Positions 35,770-43,738 of a stretch of 63,203 nt of DNA are shown here, in pieces. Numbering within the stretch: the first letter of the stretch is position 1; each line of letters begins with the position of its first letter. The notes under the pieces were generated by a model. The model had not been told where the DNA came from, made no database searches, and saw only the letters and a program-made list of their open reading frames with translations. The DNA comes from an uncultured Dechloromonas sp. (GTDB lineage Bacteria > Pseudomonadota > Gammaproteobacteria > Burkholderiales > Rhodocyclaceae), in NCBI RefSeq assembly GCF_945957265.1, contig NZ_CAMFKO010000023.1, forward strand, positions 1 to 63,203. The letters are read 5' to 3'. Made by a program: the position numbers and the translations under genes.

Positions 35770-37140
35770 TTATGCCCCCAGCACAATGAAGAAGGCGACG
35801 ATCACCCACAGGGCATCAAAGATCGTGGCGGCAGTTGCTCTGAATTGATCGGCGTAGGCACAGTGAGATTCGAATCGCCCGTGATAGCTGAATTCTTTCC
35901 AGTCAAAATTTATATCGGCCGTTGGGCAGATTCCGGTAAAGCCGGGGACATGCCAGCCGAGAAGGCCGATGATCTTGTTATCGTTGCCGTAGAAGGTGTC
36001 CTGAGCGCCGGACAGGGTTGGTATGCCTATGTCGGGGTTTTCTACCGCCGGGGCTTCTTTGAGAGATTCGACCGAAGTTTTGACCGTATCGAGCTTGGCA
36101 GTGATCGAGGAAGCGGCTAAAGCGGCCTCGCCCGCACGGGCGTAGTCAGTCGGGAAAACTATCGGCTGTGATCCTGCACCAGCCGTAACGGCCGCACCCG
36201 TAGCGACCGAGGGAATCGAACCGGCGCCAGTTGCCGGAGTTACAGCGCCAGCCGTAGTCGCAGCAGACGCGCTCTGAATCGTACCGGTCGCATTGTCAAC
36301 GACAAGGGTTTGAGCCTTAACAGTTGATTGCGCGGAATCTTCGCTCTGCACGTAGTGACGTACATACGTTTTTGAACCGTCAGCACTGACCGAATATTCA
36401 ATCATTACCGGGTTGCCGGAAGAGTTTTTGCCAGAAGCATAAACAACACCGTTCTGCACCTGAGCATAAGAGGGCAACGGATCAGCATCACCAGCCGCAG
36501 TAAAACCACCCGCCGAACGCTGTATATCCTTTTTGTTATCTGGCACAGCTTCACGCGGATTTGTGACAACACACTGCGAACCACTCGACACCGATCCAGC
36601 TGGGCACGTTTGCGTAGGCGTACCGGAATAACCGACTGTATAGCTATAGGTGAAACCACCTGCCATATTGATGGACCCGGTACAGTTAGCACCACCGCCG
36701 GAGCAGCTCACTGAACCAGTACAGTTATATTGCGGCGAACCCGACGCGCCATTTCGATTGCACGACTCAAGGTCATTCTGAAAACAAACAGAAACCGGAT
36801 TGCCTCCGCAGTAGGTATAAGACGTTGAGGACGGAACCGTTCCAGGGTTTGCAGGCGGCGGCATCACCGCGTCAATAGTCGGTTTATCCGACAGCAGCGG
36901 AACACGCATAGGCGCTTCAGCGTTGTTTGGCGTGATAGCGAGCGCGGCGATAGTTCCGCCGATCATCGCAGTTCCACCAGCGGCGAGTAGATCAGCCGTA
37001 ACTAAAGCACCGGCACTGTTATATGCAGCGACAGCCAGCGCGACGAGCGGAAATGCAGCATTTGCACGCTTGACAGGCACAACCACCGACAGCGCGAACC
37101 AGAGCGACAGCACAAGCGCACGGAGCCTTTTGGTTTGCAT
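35770..37140 (-). CDS. Adsorption protein (pIII-like)
   Basis: 456 aa from ATG 37140. It has a signal peptide (LVLSLWFALSVVVPVKRANA), a Cys- and Gly-rich middle region (YNCTGSVSCSGGGANC, TQTCPAGSVSSGSQC), long Ala/Thr/Ser-rich linkers and a C-terminal membrane anchor (ATIFDALWVIVAFFIVLG). This is the usual design of a phage-tip protein that recognises a pilus or envelope receptor. The receptor is unknown. The ATG shares one base with the stop of the 31-aa gene upstream. Confidence 0.82.
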   Translation of the reverse strand: MQTKRLRALVLSLWFALSVVVPVKRANAAFPLVALAVAAYNSAGALVTADLLAAGGTAMIGGTIAALAITPNNAEAPMRVPLLSDKPTIDAVMPPPANPGTVPSSTSYTYCGGNPVSVCFQNDLESCNRNGASGSPQYNCTGSVSCSGGGANCTGSINMAGGFTYSYTVGYSGTPTQTCPAGSVSSGSQCVVTNPREAVPDNKKDIQRSAGGFTAAGDADPLPSYAQVQNGVVYASGKNSSGNPVMIEYSVSADGSKTYVRHYVQSEDSAQSTVKAQTLVVDNATGTIQSASAATTAGAVTPATGAGSIPSVATGAAVTAGAGSQPIVFPTDYARAGEAALAASSITAKLDTVKTSVESLKEAPAVENPDIGIPTLSGAQDTFYGNDNKIIGLLGWHVPGFTGICPTADINFDWKEFSYHGRFESHCAYADQFRATAATIFDALWVIVAFFIVLGA

Positions 37141-37235
37141 CACCAGCCCCCCGCTCTGAAGGCTTGGATAATCACGCCGGCCATGACCAGCCCCCACGCC
37201 ATGAAGAAAATGTCCAGATAGTTGTTAAGTGTCAT
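37140..37235 (-). CDS. 31-aa membrane protein (pVII/pIX-like candidate)
   Basis: The product is MTLNNYLDIFFMAWGLVMAG followed by VIIQAFRAGGW, a single hydrophobic helix. It lies between the pVIII-like and pIII-like genes. It has GGGGG six bases before the ATG and a stop overlapping the next start (TGATG). Size, helix and position match the tiny tip proteins pVII/pIX of filamentous phages. Confidence 0.75.
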   Translation of the reverse strand: MTLNNYLDIFFMAWGLVMAGVIIQAFRAGGW

Positions 37236-37250
37236 TGCTACCCCCAGCAG

Positions 37251-37277
37251 AAAAAAGGGCCGGACGCGCCGACCCTT
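37251..37277 (-). terminator. Terminator/attenuator after the major coat gene
   Basis: On the minus strand GGGTCGG pairs with CCGGCCC around a short loop, followed by TTTTTTC. A terminator after gene VIII is typical of filamentous phages and keeps coat protein in excess over the tip proteins. Confidence 0.75.
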
Positions 37278-37299
37278 CGTACTTCAAAGCGCGTTGCGA

Positions 37300-37539
37300 T
37301 TAGGCAACGTTCTTGCCCTTCTTCGACAGCGCCCAGAAGGCCAGACCACCACCGATCAGCAGGGAAATGCCGATCAGCGCGACGATGCCAGCGGCAAGGG
37401 CGGTACCGAGGGAGCCGTAATCCAGCGCGCCGGTGAAGGCGGTGTAATCGACAGCGGCGGCATTGGCGACGCCAGCGGACAGGGTGATAGCGCCAGCGGC
37501 GATCATCGACTTCATAGCGTTGTAACGATTTTTGAACAT
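37300..37539 (-). CDS. Major coat protein (pVIII-like)
   Basis: 79 aa precursor. The signal peptide ends near SAGVANAAA. The mature protein has an acidic N-terminal part (VDYTAFTGALDYG), one membrane helix (LAAGIVALIGISLLIGGG) and a basic C-terminus (ALSKKGKNVA) that would face the ssDNA. This is the classic inovirus major coat layout. Confidence 0.92.
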   Translation of the reverse strand: MFKNRYNAMKSMIAAGAITLSAGVANAAAVDYTAFTGALDYGSLGTALAAGIVALIGISLLIGGGLAFWALSKKGKNVA

Positions 37540-37606
37540 GCTTTTTTACTCCAGAAAACCCCGGAAAATGCCGCCGGGTGCGGTTACACGGGAACCCCTC
37601 CCGAAT

Positions 37607-38179
37607 TCAGACAACACGCCGCGATAGTCGCGACAGTGCGAAAAATTCCATCAAGCCCCTAACGAGGAAATAGAGACCGAGCGTTGGCCCCAGTACGGCG
37701 GCGAACAGAAGACCACCGTGGTTGTAGTCGTATGGCGTGTTGGCCGAGGTCATGACGCTTGCGAATTGCGCGTATTCGGTATCGGTCAGGGTATGACCGG
37801 CCACAGGTGCGGCGGCGAGCTTGGCGTTGATGGCCGTTACTGCCGATTCAAGGGCGGTGATTCTGGAAACCAAGGCGTCAATTTGAGGCTGGTAATTAAC
37901 CGACGACGACGGAGGGACAGACCAGCCAGTAACGCTGGCAACCGTAGAGACATAGGTTCTACCGCCACCACTATTGCGAAACGTGAGCACAGTGCCGGGG
38001 CCGACGGCCTGATATTGACAGTCACCCGACGTGGATGCCGCTTGAACTAAAAAGGCAGAAATCACCGTCTGACAGCTGAAATCGGAGACAGTCTGAGTCC
38101 AACCAGTATCTAGCGTGATCGTGCCTGCATAGGACTTGACGGACAGGAGCAGGCAGAGAAGGACGAGGCGCTTAAACAT
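37607..38179 (-). CDS. Prophage envelope or minor coat protein, unknown
   Basis: About 190 aa with a signal peptide (LVLLCLLLSVKSYAG), a Ser/Thr-rich beta region with two cysteines (SCQTVISAF, GDCQYQAV), a helical stretch (IDALVSRITALESAVTAINA) and a C-terminal membrane segment (LFAAVLGPTLGLYFLVRGL). Position before the coat gene suggests a structural role. ATG 38179 has GGACGG six bases upstream; 38185 is the alternative. Confidence 0.65.
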   Translation of the reverse strand: MFKRLVLLCLLLSVKSYAGTITLDTGWTQTVSDFSCQTVISAFLVQAASTSGDCQYQAVGPGTVLTFRNSGGGRTYVSTVASVTGWSVPPSSSVNYQPQIDALVSRITALESAVTAINAKLAAAPVAGHTLTDTEYAQFASVMTSANTPYDYNHGGLLFAAVLGPTLGLYFLVRGLMEFFALSRLSRRVV

Positions 38180-38321
38180 TGCCATCCGTCCAGAATTTAG
38201 AGCTATTTACATAGCGATCCGTAGCCCACGCGTTATAGAACAGCGTGATAACGACAATCAAAATACCGACCAGCAAACCGAGAAGAAAAGGAGGCAAGAA
38301 GAGCATGTCGATATGGCTCAT
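38172..38321 (-). CDS. 49-aa membrane protein of the prophage
   Basis: It starts MSHIDMLFLPPFLLGLLVG and continues with ILIVVITLFYNAWATD, a single long hydrophobic segment with a soluble tail. The ATG overlaps the upstream stop as ATGA, and its own end overlaps the next start by eight bases. This tight packing supports a real gene. It could be another minor virion or assembly protein. Confidence 0.72.
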   Translation of the reverse strand: MSHIDMLFLPPFLLGLLVGILIVVITLFYNAWATDRYVNSSKFWTDGNV

Positions 38322-38605
38322 TTTTCGTTACTCCGTAACGGAAATCCGGTCTGCATCCAGTTTTTGTTACATAACGCAAATCGGATTAGTTCCCGCGTGA
38401 TCTGGTCTTCAGTCAGGTCGAAATGCTTGGCGAAGCGCTTAATGGTCGCGGTCATGGATTCGCCGACATCGACGGATTTATGCCGTTTGCGGTAGATGGC
38501 TTGACGCTGGGCATTCGTCATTGCATTGGCTTTGCGAGGACGGCCGACCGGGCGAGTAATGCCGGGAAGCGGAAGCGTGGCATCGATGGCAGCGTTACGT
38601 TTCAT
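38318..38605 (-). CDS. Ribbon-helix-helix-like small DNA-binding protein
   Basis: 95 aa. A basic N-terminal half (RPVGRPRKANAMTNAQRQ) is followed by a segment (SVDVGESMTATIKRFAKHFD) that looks like a ribbon-helix-helix or helix-turn-helix. AGGAA lies before the ATG at 38605; the longer upstream frame is not supported. Its place between rep and the structural genes suggests control of copy number or late transcription. Confidence 0.6.
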   Translation of the reverse strand: MKRNAAIDATLPLPGITRPVGRPRKANAMTNAQRQAIYRKRHKSVDVGESMTATIKRFAKHFDLTEDQITRELIRFALCNKNWMQTGFPLRSNEK

Positions 38606-38701
38606 CGAAACATTCCTGTTTGATAAAAAAACAAATCGCACAAAAACAAATGAAGAAGAACAAGAAAAAAATTGGTTCAAGCTCAGGAGGCAAAGCGGAC
38701 A

Positions 38702-39619
38702 TCACTGCACCCCCACCGCACCGGCTATCCAGTACGCATCGTTTTGCGTGCTGACCCAGTGATTCCAGGAGTTACCGAGGCCGATATGGAAATCGAGTAG
38801 CTCGACCGTGGATTTAATGGCTTGAGCCATGTTGTCGCCACAGACCCAGAAGCGTTGTTTTGCGGGCTGGACGAGCTGTTTGCAGTGCCAATAGCGCCGC
38901 TTTTCCGTGTTGGTATCGTCAAAGGTCTTTGACAGGTATTTGGTCAGGTAGCCGGCCAGCTTGTTGACCTTCCATTGGCGACCGGTATGGCCCCAGCGAG
39001 CCTTGTCCGGATTGGTCACATTGACCGCGCCGGGGGTTTCTTCGCCAGCGGCATCAACTGCAGCGCCGAGCGCTTTGTACCAGCACATGCGAAGATATTT
39101 GATGCGCTGGAAGCCTTTGACGGCGCAATGGATGTGGTATGCGCCACGCTCTTGTTTTTCGAGGACGGCGACGTATTGCCAGCCGGGAACCCCTTCCTGA
39201 CCGCGCCAGCCTGAGCGAACCAAGCGCAGAAATCGTGTGAAGTCCGCCCTAGCTTGCTCCCGGTCAGTCTGGTTTTCACGGTAGGTCAGGGTAAATAGCC
39301 GGTCCGCTTCCATGGCTTTACAGAGCCAGCGGATGTTTTGTTTCGACCGACGCACAGCCCGGTTTAGATTGGACTGGCGGTCAAATTCGGATGCTTCTTC
39401 CTTGATTCGGACTTTGAAAGCGGCATCACGCCCAGAGCGCGAGGTTTCGCCCTGTTCCCGGCAGGCAGACGCGTAGTCCGTTCCTGTCATTGATGCATTG
39501 ATCATTTCGATTTTCATCGGTTTGGCCGCTTTCAAAATCGCCTCAAATTCGCCACTTGCAAATTCGCGTAAATTGAGGTAGTAGTTTTTTTCTGATTCTT
39601 CGGGTACGATGTAGTCCAT
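38702..39619 (-). CDS. Rolling-circle replication initiator (HUH Rep)
   Basis: 305 aa. The HUH metal-binding motif is seen as GAYHIHCAVKGF (HIH at residues 162-164). Two tyrosines, 224 and 228 in LAGYLTKYLSK, would nick and rejoin the replication origin. This is the Rep type of many inoviruses (pII equivalent). It lies downstream of the pV-like gene in the same direction. Confidence 0.88.
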   Translation of the reverse strand: MDYIVPEESEKNYYLNLREFASGEFEAILKAAKPMKIEMINASMTGTDYASACREQGETSRSGRDAAFKVRIKEEASEFDRQSNLNRAVRRSKQNIRWLCKAMEADRLFTLTYRENQTDREQARADFTRFLRLVRSGWRGQEGVPGWQYVAVLEKQERGAYHIHCAVKGFQRIKYLRMCWYKALGAAVDAAGEETPGAVNVTNPDKARWGHTGRQWKVNKLAGYLTKYLSKTFDDTNTEKRRYWHCKQLVQPAKQRFWVCGDNMAQAIKSTVELLDFHIGLGNSWNHWVSTQNDAYWIAGAVGVQ

Positions 39620-39697
39620 GCCTGTTCCATGAGCGATATGGGGCGGGTTAGAAAGCCTCGCAAACGTCCAATTTGCGGGGCTTTCGGCTTTTCAGGG

Positions 39698-40039
39698 TTA
39701 GGCTTTTGCTGCGGCCTGAGCTTGGGGTTTCGCGTCGCGACGGGTCAGGGACTTCAATTGACCACCGAGTTCTTTGGTCTGCCAATGAATGGCGAGGCCG
39801 TATTCCGCGAGGTAATCACCAGCCGGGACATCGGGCAGAGAATCCATATCCGAATTGACCGGCTTGACGGGACAAAGGGCTTCCGGGACAACGAGGACGC
39901 CCACATCAAGTTTGATTTCGCCATCTTCTTGCGTCTGATGAACGACGCACTGACAAACGCAACGCTTGGAGATACGCCCCGACTTCGGGTCTTTGTATGC
40001 CTTGCCTTCAGCGCGGAGGATTTGGACGAGAGTTTTCAT
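39698..40039 (-). CDS. Putative single-stranded DNA-binding protein (pV-like)
   Basis: 113 aa, beta-rich (RCVCQCVVHQTQEDGEIKLDV) with a disordered Ala/Gln/Lys tail (KPQAQAAAKA). It is the first gene of the minus-strand operon, just before rep, where filamentous phages often carry the ssDNA-binding protein. Assignment rests on position and size, not on a diagnostic motif. Confidence 0.55.
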   Translation of the reverse strand: MKTLVQILRAEGKAYKDPKSGRISKRCVCQCVVHQTQEDGEIKLDVGVLVVPEALCPVKPVNSDMDSLPDVPAGDYLAEYGLAIHWQTKELGGQLKSLTRRDAKPQAQAAAKA

Positions 40040-40153
40040 TTCGGTTTCCCTTTTCGGTTACGTAACAACAATCTGCACGGGGCCACCGGCCCCGCTGGTT
40101 TACAAATTTGCCAATTCGGCTGAAAATCATTGTGTGGCTTCGCGGCCTAAGTT

Positions 40154-40169
40154 ATGAGCTTTTGCTCAT
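40154..40169. promoter_or_regulatory. Palindromic operator between the phage regulator and the pV/rep operon
   Basis: ATGAGC (40154-40159), TTTT, GCTCAT (40164-40169) is a perfect inverted repeat. It sits 29 bases before the regulator start and about 115 bases before the divergent operon. It is a good candidate binding site for the HTH regulator. Confidence 0.6.
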
Positions 40170-40197
40170 GATCAAATTCTCACATGAGGAAAATAGC

Positions 40198-40554
40198 ATG
40201 TCAATAGCAAACGCAACTGAACAACTGAATGTCTACATCGACCGCGCAATCGATTTGCTAGGCAGCCTTACTGCCGTTGGCAACCAAATCGGACTTAGCC
40301 AGCCGCGAATGAGCCGAATCAAAAAAGGCAAGGAACACATGCCCATGATGGCAGCCGTACGACTCGCAGACCTCGTATCCGCCGACCGTTTCAACGTAAT
40401 TGTTTGCGCTGAAATGGCAACGTCGAATAACGAAGACGACTACGATTTCTGGGAAGGTGTACACAACGAAATGGAGTCAAAGGACTTTCAGGAGAACCGC
40501 GAACTGGGAAAAGCCCTAGGAGCTAGCTCTTATATAAGACAGATGATGAATTGA
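40198..40554 (+). CDS. Phage HTH regulator whose 3' end contains attR
   Basis: 118 aa. A helix-turn-helix is visible (TAVGNQIGLSQPRMSRIKKG, MMAAVRLADLV), resembling DUF3693-type regulators of filamentous phages. AGGAA precedes the ATG at 40198. Codons 111-114 and part of 115 are the att core. In the prophage the frame ends QMMN and stop, using host DNA. In the circular phage the same frame would run on for 25 residues after Arg114, ending RATCSA (139 aa). Integration therefore changes the C-terminus. It probably represses the divergent replication and structural genes. Confidence 0.8.
   Translation: MSIANATEQLNVYIDRAIDLLGSLTAVGNQIGLSQPRMSRIKKGKEHMPMMAAVRLADLVSADRFNVIVCAEMATSNNEDDYDFWEGVHNEMESKDFQENRELGKALGASSYIRQMMN
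40528..40541. repeat. attR core of the prophage
   Basis: TCTTATATAAGACA, identical to 30778-30791. The base before it is C rather than G, so the operator palindrome is one pair shorter on this side. Confidence 0.9.
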
Positions 40555-40579
40555 CAGGAAAACGATGAACTTCTAACAT
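40551..40579 (+). promoter_or_regulatory. mdh promoter
   Basis: TTGACA (40551-40556), a 17-base spacer and TAACAT (40574-40579). The -35 is a perfect match and begins ten bases after the palindrome, which would sit where a regulator could block or recruit polymerase. The stop codon of the phage regulator overlaps the -35. Confidence 0.82.
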
Positions 40580-40682
40580 CGACAGTCTGTTGTTCCAGCT
40601 GACCACGCAAGGTAAAAACAAAGCTGGGCGCACACGAAACCCGCAAAATTTCAACCACGCTGTTTCAATACAGGAGCGATTT

Positions 40683-41669
40683 ATGTCCAAAGCCCCCATG
40701 CGCGTTGCTGTTACCGGCGCCGCCGGCCAGATCGGTTATAGCCTGCTGTTCCGCATTGCCTCCGGCGAAATGCTCGGCAAAGACCAGCCGGTCATCCTCC
40801 AGTTGCTCGACCTGCCGCAGGCCCAGCAAGCCGTCAAGGGCGTCATGATGGAATTGGACGACTGCGCCTTCCCGCTGCTGGCCGGCATGGTTGCCACCGA
40901 TGACCCGAACGTCGCCTTCAAGGACGCCGACGTCTGCTTGCTGGTTGGCGCCCGTCCGCGTACCAAGGGCATGGAACGTGCCGACCTGCTGACCGCCAAC
41001 GGCGCCATCTTCACCGTCCAGGGCAAGGCCATTGCCGAGAACGCCAAGGAAGACGTCAAGGTTCTGGTCGTCGGCAACCCGTGCAACACCAACGCCTACA
41101 TCGCCGCCGCCGCCGCCAAGAAGGTTGGCCGCACCAACCCGAACAACTACCACGGCATGCTCCGCCTCGACCACAACCGCGCCCTGTCGCAGCTGGCCGA
41201 GAAGACTGGCCGCGCCGTTTCTTCCTTCAAGAAGCTGGTCGTCTGGGGCAACCACTCGCCGACGATGTACGCCGACTACCGCAACTGCGAATCCAACGGC
41301 GACAACGTCAAGGCCCTGGTCAACGACCACGCCTGGAACAACGACGTCTTCCTGCCGACTGTCGGCAAGCGCGGCGCCGCCATCATCGAAGCCCGCGGCC
41401 TGTCCTCCGCCGCCTCCGCTGCCAACGCCGCCATCGACCACGTCCGCGACTGGGTTCTCGGCTCCGGCGACTGGGTCACCATGGGCGTTCCGTCCGACGG
41501 CTCCTACGGCATCCCGGCCGGCATCGTGTTCGGCTTCCCGTGCGAATGCAAGGGCGGTTCCTTCAAGATCATCCAAGGCCTGGAAATCGACGAGTACAGC
41601 CGCGAGAAGATCAACATCACCCTCAAGGAACTGACCGACGAAGCCGAAGCCGTCAAGGACATGCTCTAA
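40683..41669 (+). CDS. mdh: Malate dehydrogenase
   Basis: 328 aa, NAD-dependent, oxidises malate to oxaloacetate in the TCA cycle. The dinucleotide-binding start [19 protein letters not shown], the substrate arginines around [17 protein letters not shown], and the catalytic His in [12 protein letters not shown] are visible. AGGAG lies before the ATG at 40683. In relatives it sits next to gntR and sdhC; here a prophage has been inserted between them. A terminator follows. Confidence 0.97.
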   Translation: MSKAPMRVAVTGAAGQIGYSLLFRIASGEMLGKDQPVILQLLDLPQAQQAVKGVMMELDDCAFPLLAGMVATDDPNVAFKDADVCLLVGARPRTKGMERADLLTANGAIFTVQGKAIAENAKEDVKVLVVGNPCNTNAYIAAAAAKKVGRTNPNNYHGMLRLDHNRALSQLAEKTGRAVSSFKKLVVWGNHSPTMYADYRNCESNGDNVKALVNDHAWNNDVFLPTVGKRGAAIIEARGLSSAASAANAAIDHVRDWVLGSGDWVTMGVPSDGSYGIPAGIVFGFPCECKGGSFKIIQGLEIDEYSREKINITLKELTDEAEAVKDML

Positions 41670-41690
41670 GAACTGTTCTTCAGCTCTGCC

Positions 41691-41720
41691 AAAAACCGCA
41701 GCTTGTGCTGCGGTTTTTTT
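41691..41720 (+). terminator. mdh terminator
   Basis: CCGCAGC (41696-41702) pairs with GCTGCGG (41707-41713) around TTGT, flanked by A's and followed by seven T. Confidence 0.92.
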
Positions 41721-41735
41721 GTTCACAATGAAATA

Positions 41736-41764
41736 TTGACAAATACGATCAATACAACAATATT
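41736..41764 (+). promoter_or_regulatory. Candidate promoter of the EAL-domain gene
   Basis: TTGACA (41736-41741), a 17-base spacer and AATATT (41759-41764), within an unusually AT-rich stretch. TATTAA at 41761 is an alternative -10. Confidence 0.5.
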
Positions 41765-41794
41765 AATATATCCAACTCAAACCGAGAGAAGGTC

Positions 41795-43687
41795 ATGGGC
41801 GACATCCAATTTTCCACAGACGAAATGTTGCGCATCCGCGAACTCTCGCGCTATGGGGTGGTGTACGAGGAGAAGGAGGAAGCCTTCTGCGACATCGCCC
41901 GGATCGCGATGATGTTCACCTCCATGCCGCTCGGCGGCGTCAGCCTGGTGGACGACAACGGCGTATGGCTGAAAGGGCGGGTCGGCGTCGAACTGTCCTG
42001 CCTGGAACGCGAAGGCGCATTCTGTACCTACTCGGTCGAGTCCAGCGAAGACATGTTCATCGTGCCCGACACACAGAAGGATGGCCGCTTCCTCAACAAC
42101 CCGCTGGTCGCCTCCGATCCGCACATCCGCTTTTACGCGGCGGCCAACCTGATCGGCCACCGCGGCTACAACCTGGGCACCTTGTGGGTCATGGACAGGC
42201 AACCCAGGCAACTTGACGAAAAGCAGCGCAACGCCATGCGCGCCCTGGCCGGACAGGTCGTTCGCCTGCTCGAGATGCGCTACCAGAACGCCGGAACCCA
42301 CCTGCCCAATCGCGGCGCCTTCGTCAGCAACCTCCAATGCGCCCTCAACCAGCAACGCGGCAGCCAGACCTGCCGCCTGGCCAACTGCGCCCGGCACAAC
42401 GCCGACAACGTGTGCCTGAGCCAGGGACGCAAGGAACCCTGCGTCGTCGGCTGCATCAAGATTCACAACCTGCACCTGATCAACACCGCCTACGGCTCCG
42501 ACACCGGCCAGGAGTTGATGCGCGGACTGACCACCCGACTCGGCGACTGGGTGGACACCCACGACCTGCTCGCCCACCTCGAAAACGACGATATCGCCTT
42601 CGCGCTGTTCCGTGGCCCGCAATCCTCGGAAAACCTGCTCGAGAAACTGGTTTCCCTGCTCTCGCAGCCGATCGAGGTGCGCGGCAACCTGCTGCACATC
42701 GCCACCTCGGTCGGCGTTTCCCGCTTTCCGGAGTCCGGCCTGAATGCCTCGTCGCTGCTCGACCAGGCCGCCGCTGCCGCCAGCCGGGCCAAGGAGACGC
42801 CCCCGGCCACGGTCCTGACCTTCTTCGACAATCGCATCGTCCAGAACGTCCACAATGTCGAATTTCTCAAATCGCTGCCCGAAAACCTGAAGGAACGCCG
42901 CTTCGTGCCGTATTACCAGCCGCAAGTGGATACCGCGTCGGGGAAGCTGATCGGCTTCGAAGCGCTGGCCCGCCTGCGCAGCAAAAAGGAAGGCCTGATC
43001 GGCCCCGACCGCTTCATCCGGCCGGCCGAACAGAGCGGCCTGATTACCGAGATCGACTTCCTGGTCCTCGACCAGGTCTGCCGCGACCTGCGCTACTGGC
43101 TTGACGAGGGCCTGAGCGTCGTTCCCGTCTCGATCAACCTGTCGCGCATCACGGTGGGCACGCCGGACCTGCTGCAAACGCTGCACAACACCCTGCAGAT
43201 GCATCGCATACCGACCGAGCTGATCGAGCTGGAAATCACGGAAAGCGGCTTCTGCGAAGACCCCGACCTGGTCCGCCAACGGAACCTCGAGATGCACGAC
43301 ATGGGATTCAAGGTCTCCATCGACGACTTCGGCACCGGGCTATCCAACCTGAGCACCCTCAGGGACCTTCGCTTCGAGCGCCTGAAGGCGGATCGGCTCT
43401 ATGTGCACGGCGCGTCGACCAACATCTACGTCGGCGGAATCCTGCGCTTCATCAAAGGCATCGGCGAGGTTTTCAGCGCCGACGTCATCTGCGAGGGCAT
43501 CGAGGAACAGGAAGACCTCGACTGGATCACCTCGCTTGGCTGCAGGCTTTTCCAGGGCTGGTACTTTTCCAAGGCGATCGCCCCGGAATGCATCCCCGAC
43601 CTGCTCGTACGCCTCGACCAGCATTATCGTTCACGGACGAAGAAGCACACTGTTCCGCAAGCCCTGGCCGAAATCCTGCAGAGATAA
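41795..43687 (+). CDS. GAF/degenerate GGDEF/EAL cyclic-di-GMP phosphodiesterase
   Basis: 630 aa. An N-terminal GAF sensor domain (about residues 20-160) is followed by a GGDEF-like domain (about 165-345) whose active motif is replaced by LENDDIAFALF, so it should not make c-di-GMP. The EAL domain (about 375-610) keeps its motif (GFEALARL near 389), INLSRI, ELEITES, SIDDFGTG, LKADR, EGIEE and FQGWYFSK, so hydrolysis of c-di-GMP is likely. Six cysteines cluster at residues 181-220, inserted into the GGDEF-like domain. It has no transmembrane segment and acts in the cytosol. Confidence 0.9.
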   Translation: MGDIQFSTDEMLRIRELSRYGVVYEEKEEAFCDIARIAMMFTSMPLGGVSLVDDNGVWLKGRVGVELSCLEREGAFCTYSVESSEDMFIVPDTQKDGRFLNNPLVASDPHIRFYAAANLIGHRGYNLGTLWVMDRQPRQLDEKQRNAMRALAGQVVRLLEMRYQNAGTHLPNRGAFVSNLQCALNQQRGSQTCRLANCARHNADNVCLSQGRKEPCVVGCIKIHNLHLINTAYGSDTGQELMRGLTTRLGDWVDTHDLLAHLENDDIAFALFRGPQSSENLLEKLVSLLSQPIEVRGNLLHIATSVGVSRFPESGLNASSLLDQAAAAASRAKETPPATVLTFFDNRIVQNVHNVEFLKSLPENLKERRFVPYYQPQVDTASGKLIGFEALARLRSKKEGLIGPDRFIRPAEQSGLITEIDFLVLDQVCRDLRYWLDEGLSVVPVSINLSRITVGTPDLLQTLHNTLQMHRIPTELIELEITESGFCEDPDLVRQRNLEMHDMGFKVSIDDFGTGLSNLSTLRDLRFERLKADRLYVHGASTNIYVGGILRFIKGIGEVFSADVICEGIEEQEDLDWITSLGCRLFQGWYFSKAIAPECIPDLLVRLDQHYRSRTKKHTVPQALAEILQR

Positions 43688-43708
43688 ATCCCGCCAAAAC
43701 GGCTGCGC

Positions 43709-43714
43709 TATAAT
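43709..43714 (+). promoter_or_regulatory. -10 box upstream of the CitE-like gene
   Basis: A perfect TATAAT lies 25 bases before the ATG at 43739. The -35 region is weak. Confidence 0.55.
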
Positions 43715-43738
43715 GGTCGCTTTCGCCGACCGTTCCCC

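Larger units (their letters stand above)
30778..40541. mobile_element. Integrated filamentous (inovirus-like) prophage
   Basis: About 9.75 kb between 14-bp direct repeats. The minus strand reads, in transcription order, pV-like ssDNA-binding protein, HUH Rep, RHH-type protein, small membrane protein, minor coat-like protein, pVIII-like coat, 31-aa membrane protein, pIII-like protein, pVI-like protein, Zot-like pI and pIV-like secretin. This is the standard filamentous phage module order. An HTH regulator is divergent at the right end, three accessory genes read plus at 32.2-33.0 kb, and a tyrosine integrase sits at the left end. Terminators, overlaps and frames are intact, so it may be able to replicate and be secreted. 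Confidence 0.93.

Noticed and set aside
37140..40039. Possibility that Zot-like protein and neighbours form a toxin cassette
   Set aside because: Zot homology here is the phage assembly ATPase; the gene order is a normal inovirus module and no toxin domain is visible.
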